Positions 53,739 to 64,000 of a stretch of DNA of 64,000 bases are shown here, piece by piece (the stretch's first letter is position 1; each line of letters opens with the position of its first letter). Where the stretch lies: assembly GCA_004764695.1 (NCBI GenBank), contig SMSO01000033.1:77001-141000 (forward strand). The letters run 5' to 3'. The position numbers and the translations under genes were made by a program. Below the pieces are notes generated by a model, which saw only the letters and a list, made by a program, of their open reading frames with translations, did not search any database and was not told the origin of the DNA. Source of the DNA: Schizochytrium sp. TIO01. Taxonomy: Eukaryota > Sar > Bigyra > Thraustochytrida > Thraustochytriidae.

Positions 53739-56700
53739 GCTCCTCTGAGGTTTGCAAGTGCCGCACACTTCTATGTGTCTCTAGCTTAAACTCTTAGGAG
53801 TGCGTGTGCACAGGTCCTGTAAGTTAGGCCCCCGTTTAATTTTTGTTAGTTTTCGATGTTTTTGCTTCTATTCAAAAAAGTTTTTATTGAACGATGACTT
53901 CGTTCTTTTCTTTGGGAAAACAAGAGAAGAGAAAAGAAAGAAAAAGAGTGCAGAGGGTCTGGGCTCGCTCGGGTAGTTGCCTGCCTGTCTCTTGTTACCT
54001 TGTAACTTCCTCGGGCTGGTTGGGGCGAGTCAGTCAGATGCGAGGGAGGACTATGGCAAAGGAAGGAAGGAGAGTGGGTTCCAACTTGGTTTGGGAGACG
54101 CAGGAAGAAAGAACAGAAAGGCGCGCTTTCAACTTCTTCTTCTTCTTCTTCTTCTTCTTCCTTTCTTTCTTTCCTCTCTTTTCTTCTTCTTTCCTTTCCT
54201 TTATTTCTGCTCTTCTTCTTTCCTACTTACTTCGTTTCCAAGTGCTTCTCACTTTGTTAAATGACGATCGCTCACTTTCGCTTTCGTTTCCTTCCTTCGT
54301 TTCTCGTTAACTTTCTCTCTCTCTCTCCGTCTCTGTCTCTGATCGCGGTTTTATCACTTTTAATCGTCCTCTCGCGGTCCCAGTCTGCACAAGAATGTTA
54401 GGCGAACTTTTCTTTCGAAATCAACACAGAAAGAAGTCTTAGCAACAAGACACAGCGAACCTAGCCAAGACGAACTTGGAGACGAAGACGAAGACGAAGA
54501 TGGTGGATGAGCGAGCACTTCGTCTGAAAGACGAATGAGCTTCTTTCTGGCTAGCCGACTGCCTGCCTGCCTGCGGCAACTTGCGTCTCGAAGTTATTAT
54601 GCTGCTTCTTTCTTTTACTCGCGGATCGAAAACGAATGTAATGCTGTTTAGAGCGCGGCACGTGCGGGACGGCCTTCAAGATGGCCAGTACTTGACGTTG
54701 CGTGCGCCAAGCGAGTGCGAGCGAGGTAGTGCCAGCCCCCTCTGCTGTATTTGTCTTCTGGTGGAGATTGTTCTTAGACCTCCTTTGCTCCGTTCGCTTC
54801 TACAGCTGGCGATGCTGTATGTCTGTTTTTTTAATCTGGTTAGCTTAGGTTAGTGGTAGTGAGAAAACCAAACTAAAATCGGCAAAAGAGAAAAAGAAAC
54901 AATAAAATGTGCGCGTGCGTGCGTTTGACTTGCGCTCTCGGGTTCTCTCTCTTCCCAGAAAGAAGAATCACCCAAAATTGAAGCCAAAATCAATCGAAAT
55001 CAAACTCGCTCAGCTCAAACTTATCGAATCGAGTTGAGATACAGGCAGACAGTTCGTTGGCCGCCACAGACTTCGCAAAGAGGAACTCAAGGTCTATGTC
55101 CACGATTTCGATTCTCGGGGACTTTTACTATTTGGAGAGCTCCTCGCTCAACACGCTATGAGAGCCAAAAGTATGGGTGCCGAGAGACTCCCGTTCCCTC
55201 TTCCGCTCAATTTGCACAGGGCGATCGAGAGAGGAACTTCACGTGGGCTCGAGCTTGAACTTGGCTAGCGAGGACTTGCTGTTGTCTGAAAGAAGAAACC
55301 TGAGCAGGTGCAAGCAAAAGCTTTGCTGCCTTTATCTCTCGTTGCTGCTCACTCGCGTCTGCCTGCGTCCGATAGCTAAGTGAGGTTAGGCGCGCAGAAG
55401 AGCCGAGGACTTCGATGCGAGCGAATGAGTGAGTGAGTGAGTGAGTGAATGAATGAGTGAGTGAGTGAGTGAATTTTGTGATGGAACCTTGAACCCTTTT
55501 TATTAATTTTTGAAAGAAAAAGTATAAAACTTTTTTAATTCAAAAGTTTCAAGTCCTTTCACGCGTGGTACACACTCCCTCTTCTTTTTCCTCTATTTCT
55601 CTATTTCAGTCGCTCTTTCTTTCCACTTGATTCACGTGCTTTTTAATCTTTTGGTGATCTTGAGTAGAAGTAATGGGGTGACTACGAGCGCAGCCAAGGG
55701 CCGAGTTAAGAGGACTGTGAATTTCCTAGTTGACGCTACGAGGTGAAGAGCGCAACGCGAGGAAAACCTTACTATGCCTAGTCTCCTCCCAGCCTAGCTC
55801 AACGATATCTATGCAAAGATGGGAGTAGCAAAACGAAGATACCCAGGCCTCTTAGACAAGTTTGAGGCCTACTAGTTTCCTTGGGTGTGGTAGTTTGGTT
55901 TCCTATTCTCGTTGCTCTGGGGCGTTGAATTTGGCAAAACTTTAGAACTCCTTCCACAACTCGGCCAGATATGTGTGCAGTTGTACAGGATAAACTAATC
56001 ACGCGAGCTTGGCCAGACCGTCGTTGCGCAAATCTCACTAGGTTGTGAGATGATCCCGGAACCAAATGCCCGCCTCCTCTGGAATGGATCCAATGGAAGT
56101 TTGTCACAACGACAGAGGTTGAGCAAATTCACTTTAGGAGCAAAAGTGCCTAATAGCTATCCTCAAACCTTGATCAGGCAAGCTCTCCTCAAATCTGGCA
56201 AATAAGTGTATATAGCTTCGCGTGATCAAGGAATTCTTAATTTGAAACCAAAATTGGAAAGGACAAAGGATGCCTGGGATCCTCTCGATAGCCCAGAAGG
56301 ATCTATCAATGCACGAAATGCACTGGCCAACTCAAACCCCTCAAATGCTGCCTCTCGTTCTGATAATGAACTTGGAATTTGTCAACCAATGATGCAATGA
56401 ACCAAACGAATCCCAAGATTCTGTCAATCACAACGGATTTTTAGGCTAGCTATGCCACGCAGAAAAATAAACCAAGCTTCAAGCCTTCACAACAGTATCT
56501 CAATCTCGCTTCACTAACGTTTGCACGAAAAGCTTTGCCCCAGGAGGAAAGAATTCGTCTGTATTTGCAAAAACTGCTTATTTACTCAGCTGGCCCGTGA
56601 GCAATCCCTTTTGTTTGCAAACCAATTGAAAAAGAGAGATGCGAGACCCAAGCTTCGACTGATGCACTAGGAGCTGCAACGCAGAGAATACCCCAATGGC

Positions 56701-58911
56701 CAACGACCCTTGCCGTTTGGATGATCTTCAAGTGGCTCCACTCCACCTTGCCCCTCCAAGTCGCTCAGTAGCAGTGTGCACAATACTGATGGCGGGGCGA
56801 TCAGGAGCTGAAGCAGCGAGTTCTGGGTCCTTGCTCGTCCCTGTCCGCCTCGCTGCTCCGAACACGAAATAGGTTTAAAGGCCCGCTCGCTCGCCTCTGC
56901 TGCGGCGGCGCTGCTGGATACCTTTATGCCTGGCGACGAGTGGACGCCGCTCGAACAGTACCGTAGCGAGACAGTACAGAGAAGAGAATGGCCAATGGGC
57001 TTTCCAAGGAAATACTGTAGAAGTCAAGCTAGGTCCCTCGCTCACCGTTCCCGCGCTCGTTCGCGCAAAAGCTACGGCGCCACGGACCTCAAGCGCAGAC
57101 TTTGTTGCCAAAGGCCTCCAGCTGTGGCACCGAGCGCAGCTCGGCCAGCGATGGAGTAGCTACGTAGGTATTACTGTGCTTTTCTAAGTACGGTGCGAGG
57201 AATGGACTCGATGTGCAATCGACGGTGAGTCTTGCAACTATATATATAAAACCAGCGGTAACTCTTAAAATACAACTTGAAGCGTAAAAACTAGTGTTCT
57301 CCTCAATCCTTTTCTGTGTTGTCAAAGTGTACATGCCAGGGGCCAAGAAGCTTTGAACGGAGCTAGCATCAGAAGAAACGTGATACAGTGCAGGTTGATG
57401 TAGATCCTGAGAAGACAGTGGCGAGGGCTCCGCCTGGCGGAAGGCCAGAGAGGGCTCGCATCAAGGGGGCAAGAGCTCTCCATAGAGCTTCAGTAAACTC
57501 GTATCAAAGCCTCCGCAGCAACACGCCACTGTGGCGGCACGCGCTGTATTAAGAAAAGTACCACCTTAAAGAAGGGTGCCAAAAGCTGGAGATAAGCAGA
57601 TATACACAGAGAGATAAGGACCAGGCGAAGGCAGCCTCGTCGCTTCCGACTGAAAGCACCTCGATTCAATGTGGTGCGTGTGCTGCTGGTGTGTACTATG
57701 CTTTATCTCAGGGTCTTCGCCTTTGAAAACTATGGACTTCGAGAGGCAACTTGTTGCAGAATAAGTAGCAATATTTGATGCCACTACTCTAGCTAGGTAT
57801 TCGAGGTATCGAGAATTGAGGTCGCTGGGTATACCCGAAAGGCTACCTAGAAACCTAGGGACTAGGTATAGCTTTAACTTCCTACCTAGCTGGTGTAAGT
57901 AGGATGATGGGTGATCTTCGTATTGTTGGGAATAGGGCTTGGGGATTGTTGCTATATGATGAGACGCTTGAATGAACCATGCGATATTGGCTTTACGTAG
58001 ATCGTCGGTACTCCAATAATTTATACAGTTTTATTCTTTTCTCGACTATCTATATTCAGTGTCATCATTTCTTGACAGGAACGACCTTGCTGCTTTGCAT
58101 TTTTACGACACAACGACGACAAATTAGTCAGCAAACCTAAGCTGAAGAAGAGCGAGAATTATCATGTTGCAAGGGTGGTGATGAGGAGGCGAGTAGCGAA
58201 AAGCCAACTATATAGTATTACTTAGGGGTCTTGACTACCATCTTTGGTTTTATATACCATTTTTTTGTGTGATTATATATAGAACCACGAAAAGTGAAAA
58301 GATGTTTTAGGTTTGATTATCTAGCAATTGCTTTAAGGTCACGTACTGCAAGTAGTTTGCAAGGATGATGAATGATGATGACACTAGTATCAGTTATGAT
58401 CGATGCACCAAAGTTTATTAATTCATTTATTCATTTATTTAGCATGTCTTCTTAATGTGATTTATTTTTCGTAAAAAGAAGTAAAACTTTAAGTTTCTTG
58501 GAAAAAGAACATTACTTACAAATCAGTGTGCATTTTCTCTCATGCTTGCTTGTGATGTCGAACCTTCGAGTACGGCGTATGTTAAAAGTCACGGCCCAAG
58601 GCTTTCACTTGTAGCATCAGGTATCACCTCATAGCGCTATGAGTAAAATCGAAAGCAGTTGTTCTCTTTTCAAATGTCGTCACTTCCTGTTTTTTGTTCA
58701 CTTATGAGCTAGCTACCTTCTTCAAGGTTGCAGAAAAACAGTTTGTCACTCTGCAGCAGCAATACTGATGATGACCTTGAAAGTTTCTTTCTTTTTTCTC
58801 TGATGCATCCTTCTCTATAGAGGCAGCCGTGGCTCGAGCCCAAAGAATGCCCGCTGCCAACTAGCCCAATGTTTGATTTGTGTTGAAATGTTTGCCATGA
58901 TCGGTTGGATC
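53739..58911. other. Long stretch without a confident gene
   Basis: Contains a (TTC)n tract at 54132-54162 flanked by pyrimidine-rich DNA, GACGAA repeats at 54480-54500, (GAGT)n at 55427-55470, and AT-rich DNA at 55500-55560 and 58200-58500. Coding-like but unassigned pieces: 55799-56107 (-), 56206-56400 (+; LNLKPKLERTKDAWDPLDS, ends TGA), and 57089-57334 (-; ATG start, MYTLTTQKRIEENTSFYASS). Each could be an exon of a spliced gene. Confidence 0.35.
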
Positions 58912-59680
58912 GGTCAACTTGAATCGACTGCCTGGGCCCTGGAGCTCACGGCAATCATATTAGATAAACTAGCGTCTCTAACGCAAGTTCCATCCGCAAA
59001 AGAGGCAATAGCGGCGAATAGGAAAACCGGAGGCTCCGATCTTACAAGTAGAACTTCAGTCTTGCCATGGTTTAAGAACTTGAGGGCGCTTTCCTAAGCT
59101 CAATTCTTTGCGTAGCGGTGACAGGAAGCACCTGATTATTACTATGAACTGATTTGATTCTCAAGCGCAGATTTGATGGAACAACCACGTTTCGAGAACC
59201 GTCAGAAGGAAATCGAGCAAATGTGCCCAAGGAAGAAAGAACTTGATAAGAACCCTCTGGCAAATGCTTAGACGATGATTTTTTTGTCCATTGGAAGGTG
59301 CCAAGCTCCTGCCGAGCTACTCCTACTCTTGAGTCTTGCTCTTGGTGCTCAAACCGGCGTCATCACATGCATCATAGTAACTTATATGATGTTCATTGTA
59401 CTATTGTTTCGAGTTCAAGAAGACAGCAACAACAGCAGCCAACGGCAGAATGGACTTCTTCCATCCAGGTAATCACCCGTTTCTTATCATCGTCGTAGAA
59501 GTCACGGTAGTACTTATATTCTTGAGGCAGAATGAAGACCACATGATCTTGAGCAGACCGACCTGACAGAACCGCAGGGCCTCATTTACCTTAAAGATTG
59601 AACGACTACCCTTGTGCATGATCTCTTCTCTCAGGTTTGTTGCCCTGGGGCATTTGCGCAGAGCTAACTGCAAAGAGAAG
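58912..59680 (-). CDS. Probable spliced gene, product unknown
   Basis: Several strongly coding-like blocks follow each other on the minus strand. A fine acceptor (CTACTTCTCTTTGCAG, about 59673) precedes LALRKCPRATNLREEIMHKG. A second frame at about 59570-59430 reads DHVVFILPQEYKYYRDFYDD, then DKKRVITWMEEVHSA. An open frame at about 59360-59129 (GVARQELGTFQWTKKSSSKH ... YQVLSSLGTFARFPSDGSRN) runs to CAG|GTGCTT. Excising the 38-nt intron 59128-59091 joins it in phase to ALKFLNHGKTEVLLVRSEPP and FLFAAIASFADGTCVRD, ending TGA near 58912. Junctions between the first three blocks are unresolved and the family is not recognised. Confidence 0.42.
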
Positions 59681-59883
59681 TAGTTTGATAGACTGGGAGA
59701 ACTTGAATGTTTTTTATTCTTTCTTTCTTTCTTTTTCCTTCACTCAAGCAGCGTGGTGCAATAATACCGGACGCTACTGCTCGCTTTTTTGTCGATGAGC
59801 ACACACTTTTACTGCAAATTGCAGAGGAAATGATGATGCTGATGAACAATTTACTTAGCTCGTAGCTTATGCATGACTTGGAA

Positions 59884-59910
59884 TCATCATCATCATCATC
59901 ATCATCATCA
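59884..59910. repeat. (ATC)n microsatellite
   Basis: About nine ATC/TCA units. Confidence 0.9.
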
Positions 59911-60125
59911 TGCCAGAGACCCCTTGCGCTATTGCGGAGGCAAAAACACCGCCATCTACCGTCGACCAATCAGAAGTGCTACTACCTAGATATGATTGCT
60001 TCAAGTTCTTGCTTCAATTGGCGGCGCTCGGCTGCTGGTGTGAAGTTGTAAGCGGAGAGAAATAGTGAGTTCAAGTTCGAGACCATCAAGATGACAATAG
60101 TAGCATCAGCGGGAGCTTCAAATCG

Positions 60126-60958
60126 ATGATAAAGCACTCAGCATGGGGTGTGTCTTGCCAATTTTTAGAACCACGATGGAATTCAATCTGCGGTCAACGA
60201 TTGCACTGTGCTAAGAATCGCTTGCACTATGCCACAGCCACAGGAACCCGCTCGCTCAGAATATGGGCACCTTTGCGGCTGAAGACAGAAGGTACCTACT
60301 TACGTGTAGACACTACAACATGAAAAGCTTTCTTCAATCAATCCTGCCTGCATAGTGAGTCATTGGCGATGATCATGGTGGTAGCGTTCGTAGCATCATG
60401 GTCATCGATAAAACTACTAACATCATTTCGTGGACAGGCTCCAAAATAATCGTCGAGTTGGCGAACCCCTGAAGAGAGCCTGCCCAAGCGGCAATGCTAG
60501 AAGATGACAAGTCAATCTGCGAACCTGCGCATGATCCCAGAAGCGGTGCGTTTAGTGCAGTTCTGAACTTGAGCTGCCTTTATGTCTTGCAAGCAGAGCG
60601 GATCAGCAGCTGTACAAAGTCTCAGTCTTGACAGCAACGACTGCCTCAAATCCTTGAACTTCGCGGCCCATTAAAAAGGTAACCTTTGTTTTCGTTCCTG
60701 CCAAACGAGGACAACCCGTTGGAGGATGCATTGCATGACAGAATAAATAACTTCTTCGACGCGAACTTTAATAGCAAGCTCCCGCGTGCACACTTCGAGT
60801 GGCTTCTTCGCTATAAGCATCACTTGCTTAAACATTCACTCGCTCGCACGCTCGCTCACACTACGACGCTAGCAACGGCGCGAGCAATTTGTAAAAGGGC
60901 CCAATTGAGAAAGTGCTCGCACGACATCTTTCCAAGACCATTATCTTTACCTAGGTAG
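60126..60958 (+). CDS. Probable spliced gene, product unknown
   Basis: Coding-like blocks on the plus strand: ATG 60126 (MIKHSAWGVSCQFLEPRWNS...). Then, after a textbook branch/acceptor (ACTACTAACATCATTTCGTG then GACAG, about 60437), frames NNRRVGEPLKRACPSGN and AAMLEDDKSICEPAHDPRSG ... NLSCLYVLQAERISSC (60493-60630). Last is FSFLPNEDNPLEDALHDRIN and SKLPRAHFEWLLRYKHHLLK to a stop at 60956-60958. Part of the C-terminus overlaps a CTCGCTCGCACGCTCGCT repeat. Exon joins are not all in phase by eye, and the product is unknown. Confidence 0.38.
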
Positions 60959-60979
60959 ATCAACACGCGCTGCGACTAA

Positions 60980-61150
60980 CAAACAAACAAACAAACAAAC
61001 AAACTTACACATTATAAATAAACTTGAAGTGCAGCAGTTGTAGGACGGTGGAACGTGCAGGTTTTGCAGCCTTCCCAACATTGTGTCGAGCTGCTTTGAC
61101 CCGAGTTTTGACTCATCCCGAAGAAAGTTTTTTTTTTTTTTTTTTTTTTA
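60980..61150. repeat. (CAAA)n and poly-T tracts
   Basis: Six CAAA units at 60980-61004 and a run of about 23 T at 61127-61149. Confidence 0.9.
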
Positions 61151-61198
61151 ATTAAGCATAGCTTCTGAGAGTGCTCGCTCGCTTGCTGTTAAAACTGC

Positions 61199-62470
61199 TT
61201 GCTAGCTAGGTACTCAGTAGGTAGGTTGTACTACTTCAGGTTAGACGACGAAACAAAGTGCATGTGCAGGCGAGAATGTGAGCAAACGGAAGGCGATGCG
61301 AGCTCAAGCACCCATCAGCGCCCAACGCAGAGGCGAGAACGCATCGCCGTTCGAGAGATTTTAGTTAGCAGCCAAGAGGACCTCAAGTGATCAAATCAAG
61401 ATCTCGTGTGAAGAGAGTCTGCTTTTGTGAACAAGGCAAATTTCACTTTCGTCATCGTCACCTCATGAGTCTCAGAAATGCAACACAGCATGAACAATAG
61501 ACTTTGAGCTTGAAGCAGATTACCATCCGTGATTATCATGATAACCATAAATGGCGTGTCTGGAAGTAGCTCGAATGCTGCTACAAGACCATGCAACGGC
61601 AGGGCTCGTCATGCCGTCACGGCAGTAGCGTTGGCACTACTGGCACTAACAACAGTTCAAGTGCCTTCGATTCATGCATTGTTGTTTAGTATAATTTAAA
61701 AAAATGTTGATGGGTGCTTGAGGCTTCAACAGCTTCCAAGGACCGCAACAGTAGGTGCCTCGACTGTTCTACCATACCTGCTGTTTGGTTTCTACCCCAA
61801 GTCCAAGTTGTTCCTGGGTTCACTCTAGCTAGAGTGAACCATTATACTCGCCTCCGGTTTTATCTTGATGTTCTGATTTGGCGAGCTGTTCGTAGCACTA
61901 AGACTTGAGCTTTGTGGATGTACTTCTACTAGCATGGCTACTCCACCAGCAGTAAGTTCAAGGCGTTTGAGGGCTTCGCAGTTGCAGGCTAGGAATATTG
62001 CAGCGGCACGTGCCATCTTGACACCGCAGCGACTGTGAATGCTTCACCGGTTAGGCTTCATATCCTTTCAGAGATTGAGGACCCAGAGCTGGTTTTGTGC
62101 TCAGGGTGGTGACAGCCTCCTACGGTGAAGTACGTAAATTATTATCAAGCACAAGGTCGATGGAATGGAGAAGAGAAGTAATGGGCTTCGCTCGATTGGT
62201 ATTTCGTAAGATACCTTTTCTCGTGGCATGGCACATGCTTTCTTCAGACTCGATCGTTTTCAAGTGCCCGCTGGATTTGGCGATTACCTTTGACACGGAA
62301 TCGTCTCGCCCAATACATTTTCTCCGTCGTTGAGATAGGCTCCAGCCCCGTTTTTAATCGACGCACAAAGAAAAGAAGGCTTCCATGGTGACACTCCTTG
62401 GCGATCTTGCGTATCCGATAAAATCCAAGAAATACCTGCAAGATCAAATGGAGCCTTGTCGTCTGCAGTT
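61199..62470. other. Spacer with weak coding-like frames
   Basis: A minus-strand ATG frame at 61825-62016 (MARAAAIFLACNCEALKRLE) and plus frames at 61714-61908 and 62097-62333 lack motifs or clear splice structure. Confidence 0.3.
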
Positions 62471-62737
62471 TTAACTTTTTATATCAAAATTAGCTCTCTG
62501 TCTTCGGTATTCCGCAATAAATCGAAGAGACTCTTCTTTTTGTTCTGAGATCTTTGCCTTTGCGGAGTCAAAAAATTGATATCTCGATAATTTACCGATT
62601 TCTAACACCAAATAGTTATGGGCGCTTTTTAAATCAGGGAATACGTACCTAGTCGGAGCGAGACAACTATTCTGGGCCGTCAAATACTCGAACGGTTGAC
62701 AAGGGTTGTGCAATTTCGAGCGGCAGTCATCCGTCAT
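62471..62737 (-). CDS. Small intact ORF, 88 aa, unknown
   Basis: ATG at 62735-62737 in good context (ACCATGACGG) gives an 88-aa protein of balanced, globular composition: MTDDCRSKLHNPCQPFEYLT at the start (two Cys, C-x7-C) and a helical, charged C-terminal half (KAKISEQKEESLRFIAEYRR). No signal peptide or membrane segment. The AT-rich DNA on the right (62740-62960) could be its promoter. It reads like a small conserved protein, but I do not recognise it. Confidence 0.42.
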   Translation of the reverse strand: MTDDCRSKLHNPCQPFEYLTAQNSCLAPTRYVFPDLKSAHNYLVLEIGKLSRYQFFDSAKAKISEQKEESLRFIAEYRRQRANFDIKS

Positions 62738-64000
62738 GGTTCTCTTAAAATCTGGAGAAAAAGGAGGAAAAGTATGAAAAGCCTGAACGTTTTAAGATCG
62801 TCAAAATAAAGCCCTGACGGACAATCACCGAATCACTTGGTGGCTCGATTTCCCTCAAGAGCGTCATTTAATGCTTTCACTCGCGAGACGGGCCGCAACC
62901 CAAGCATGCATCTACTGACTGTACTAGTTTTTGCTTTTTGCTTTTTAATTATAAAAAGGGAGTACGTACTGGTTTTTAGATGAGAGAAGTTTTGAGTTTC
63001 AAGTTCTTCGTAGTAGGTACAGCTGAATATACTCGAATCATTCAAGGATCACTCGACACTCCTCTTGAGTTGTGCTTTCAAAAGATATTCATCATTTTCG
63101 GAAAAAAAAAACAGACTTTGCGATGAGAATAACATCAACTACAAAAATGGCGCTATCTCTTTTAAATCATGGCCGTGAGCTAATTCTGTACCGCTGTTAC
63201 TCACTCCTGCATCAGAACACGTTCTTACTGGTGCGTAAATAAAACAAGCGCGACTCCTGGAGGGAGATTGTGAGCATTATCAAACCCTCCCAAGATCTAA
63301 ACTCCTTTTCATCTTCAATTGCACGAGGTCATGGCTTCTACCTAAAGCTATTTTATTTAGTGTACAAACAATCAGCGCTAAAAGAAGGCTCACATCTTTG
63401 CGCAATTCGTACTAAAACTCAAAATCAAAAAGTAAAATCGGCCTGTTCTGATATTTTCCACCTAGCTAGAGTAGGCAAATCCATTTCAAGTTCTCTGTGC
63501 AAAATGTGAAGCCCCACTTGCCAGCATCTCCAGTTTACATCCTTGCCTTCAGATTGTCTCTCAACCTCTTCCTCATCATTTGCAAGTAGGTACCTATCTA
63601 CCTAGGGATAGTAGTAGATGGTAACTAGGTACACACACCTTCTCCTCAGTGCACACTCGATCCGTCCTTCGTTGGCCCCTGACTAGTAGCTTCTAAGGTT
63701 TATGTTATGTACCTGTTTTTAGAGGGACGAGCGATACAAAGCAGCAGATAAGATCAGTTTAGAATCGCCAAACTTGCGCTTTTCACGTGGCTTATCAGCT
63801 TCAGGCTGCTTGCTGCTAGACGTGGGCGGTTTTAATAACTGGATGTGATAAGTAAGTATCTCCAGAAGGCAGCTTCGCGTATTCTTTCCGAAATATCAAG
63901 TGAACCAAGGGTATGGCCTCAAACAGTACTTCGATTGAAGTCCTACTGGAACCCATACTTAACCTCATAGGACCCAGTACGTATAACTTGCACAATATCA
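62738..64000. other. Right-end stretch without a confident gene
   Basis: A short + frame from ATG 63147 (MALSLLNHGRELILYRCYSL) carries an LYR-like triplet but is only 31 codons before a stop. 63270-63509 (+) lacks an ATG. 63585-63635 is rich in TAGGTACCTA-type sequence. Confidence 0.3.

Noticed and set aside
53739-53768. Upstream extension of the Tudor-ankyrin protein
   Set aside because: It would start at GTG; the first ATG is ten codons downstream.
53894-54310. 138-codon ORF with poly-Phe segment
   Set aside because: Driven by a (TTC)n tract and pyrimidine-rich DNA. Two frames are equally open and there is no motif.
63147-63242. LYR-motif mitochondrial protein (ILYRCYSLL)
   Set aside because: Only 31 codons, with no downstream exon that continues the family pattern; a three-residue motif is not evidence.

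Overview
The window is nuclear DNA of a microbial eukaryote. The evidence is a SHAQKYF-class Myb protein, a spliceosomal RES-complex subunit of the Ist3/RBMX2 type, long Q/H/S-rich low-complexity proteins, several plausible GT-AG introns, dense microsatellites, and no operons or Shine-Dalgarno signals. Composition is mixed (about 40-45 % GC by eye). I cannot name the species. A stramenopile (for example a thraustochytrid) or an alga would fit the gene content, but this is inference.

Layout. At 80-955 (+) lies a decayed Fanzor/TnpB-like RNA-guided nuclease gene, recognisable by a RuvC-II block and the terminal zinc finger but broken by stops and frameshifts. At 1559-2878 (-) is a Q/H-rich protein gene. 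From 3 to 15 kb the sequence is mostly microsatellite islands (AAAG, GTATGTTT, ATGT, TTGAA, GAAT) separating short coding-like pieces. One of these (8335-8800 +) has a transit-peptide-like N-terminus and a clean 40-nt intron. A possible piggyBac-transposase relic is at about 12.95-13.2 kb (-). At 15406-18054 (-) is a large dual-specificity-type phosphatase. From 18 to 43 kb there is no long conserved ORF. That stretch holds candidate spliced genes (a membrane-anchored protein at 19.3-20.3 kb, overlapping ORFs at 21.5-22.5 kb, a secreted-protein model at 34.4-35.3 kb), minisatellites and an inverted repeat.

The gene-dense part is 43.6-53.7 kb, with four intronless genes. A SHAQKYF Myb factor (+) converges on the RBMX2-like splicing factor (-). 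Next come a trypsin-fold-like protein (-) and a tandem-Tudor plus ankyrin protein (-). The last 10 kb has further spliced-gene fragments (58.9-59.7 kb -, 60.1-61.0 kb +) and a small intact ORF (62.5-62.7 kb -).

The confident genes act in transcription (Myb), pre-mRNA splicing/retention (RBMX2-like), phospho-signalling (phosphatase) and probably chromatin or methyl-mark reading (Tudor-ankyrin). Nothing shows that they form one pathway. Many short-exon models below are stitched by eye. They are marked as low confidence because short ORFs plus freely chosen GT-AG pairs can arise by chance.
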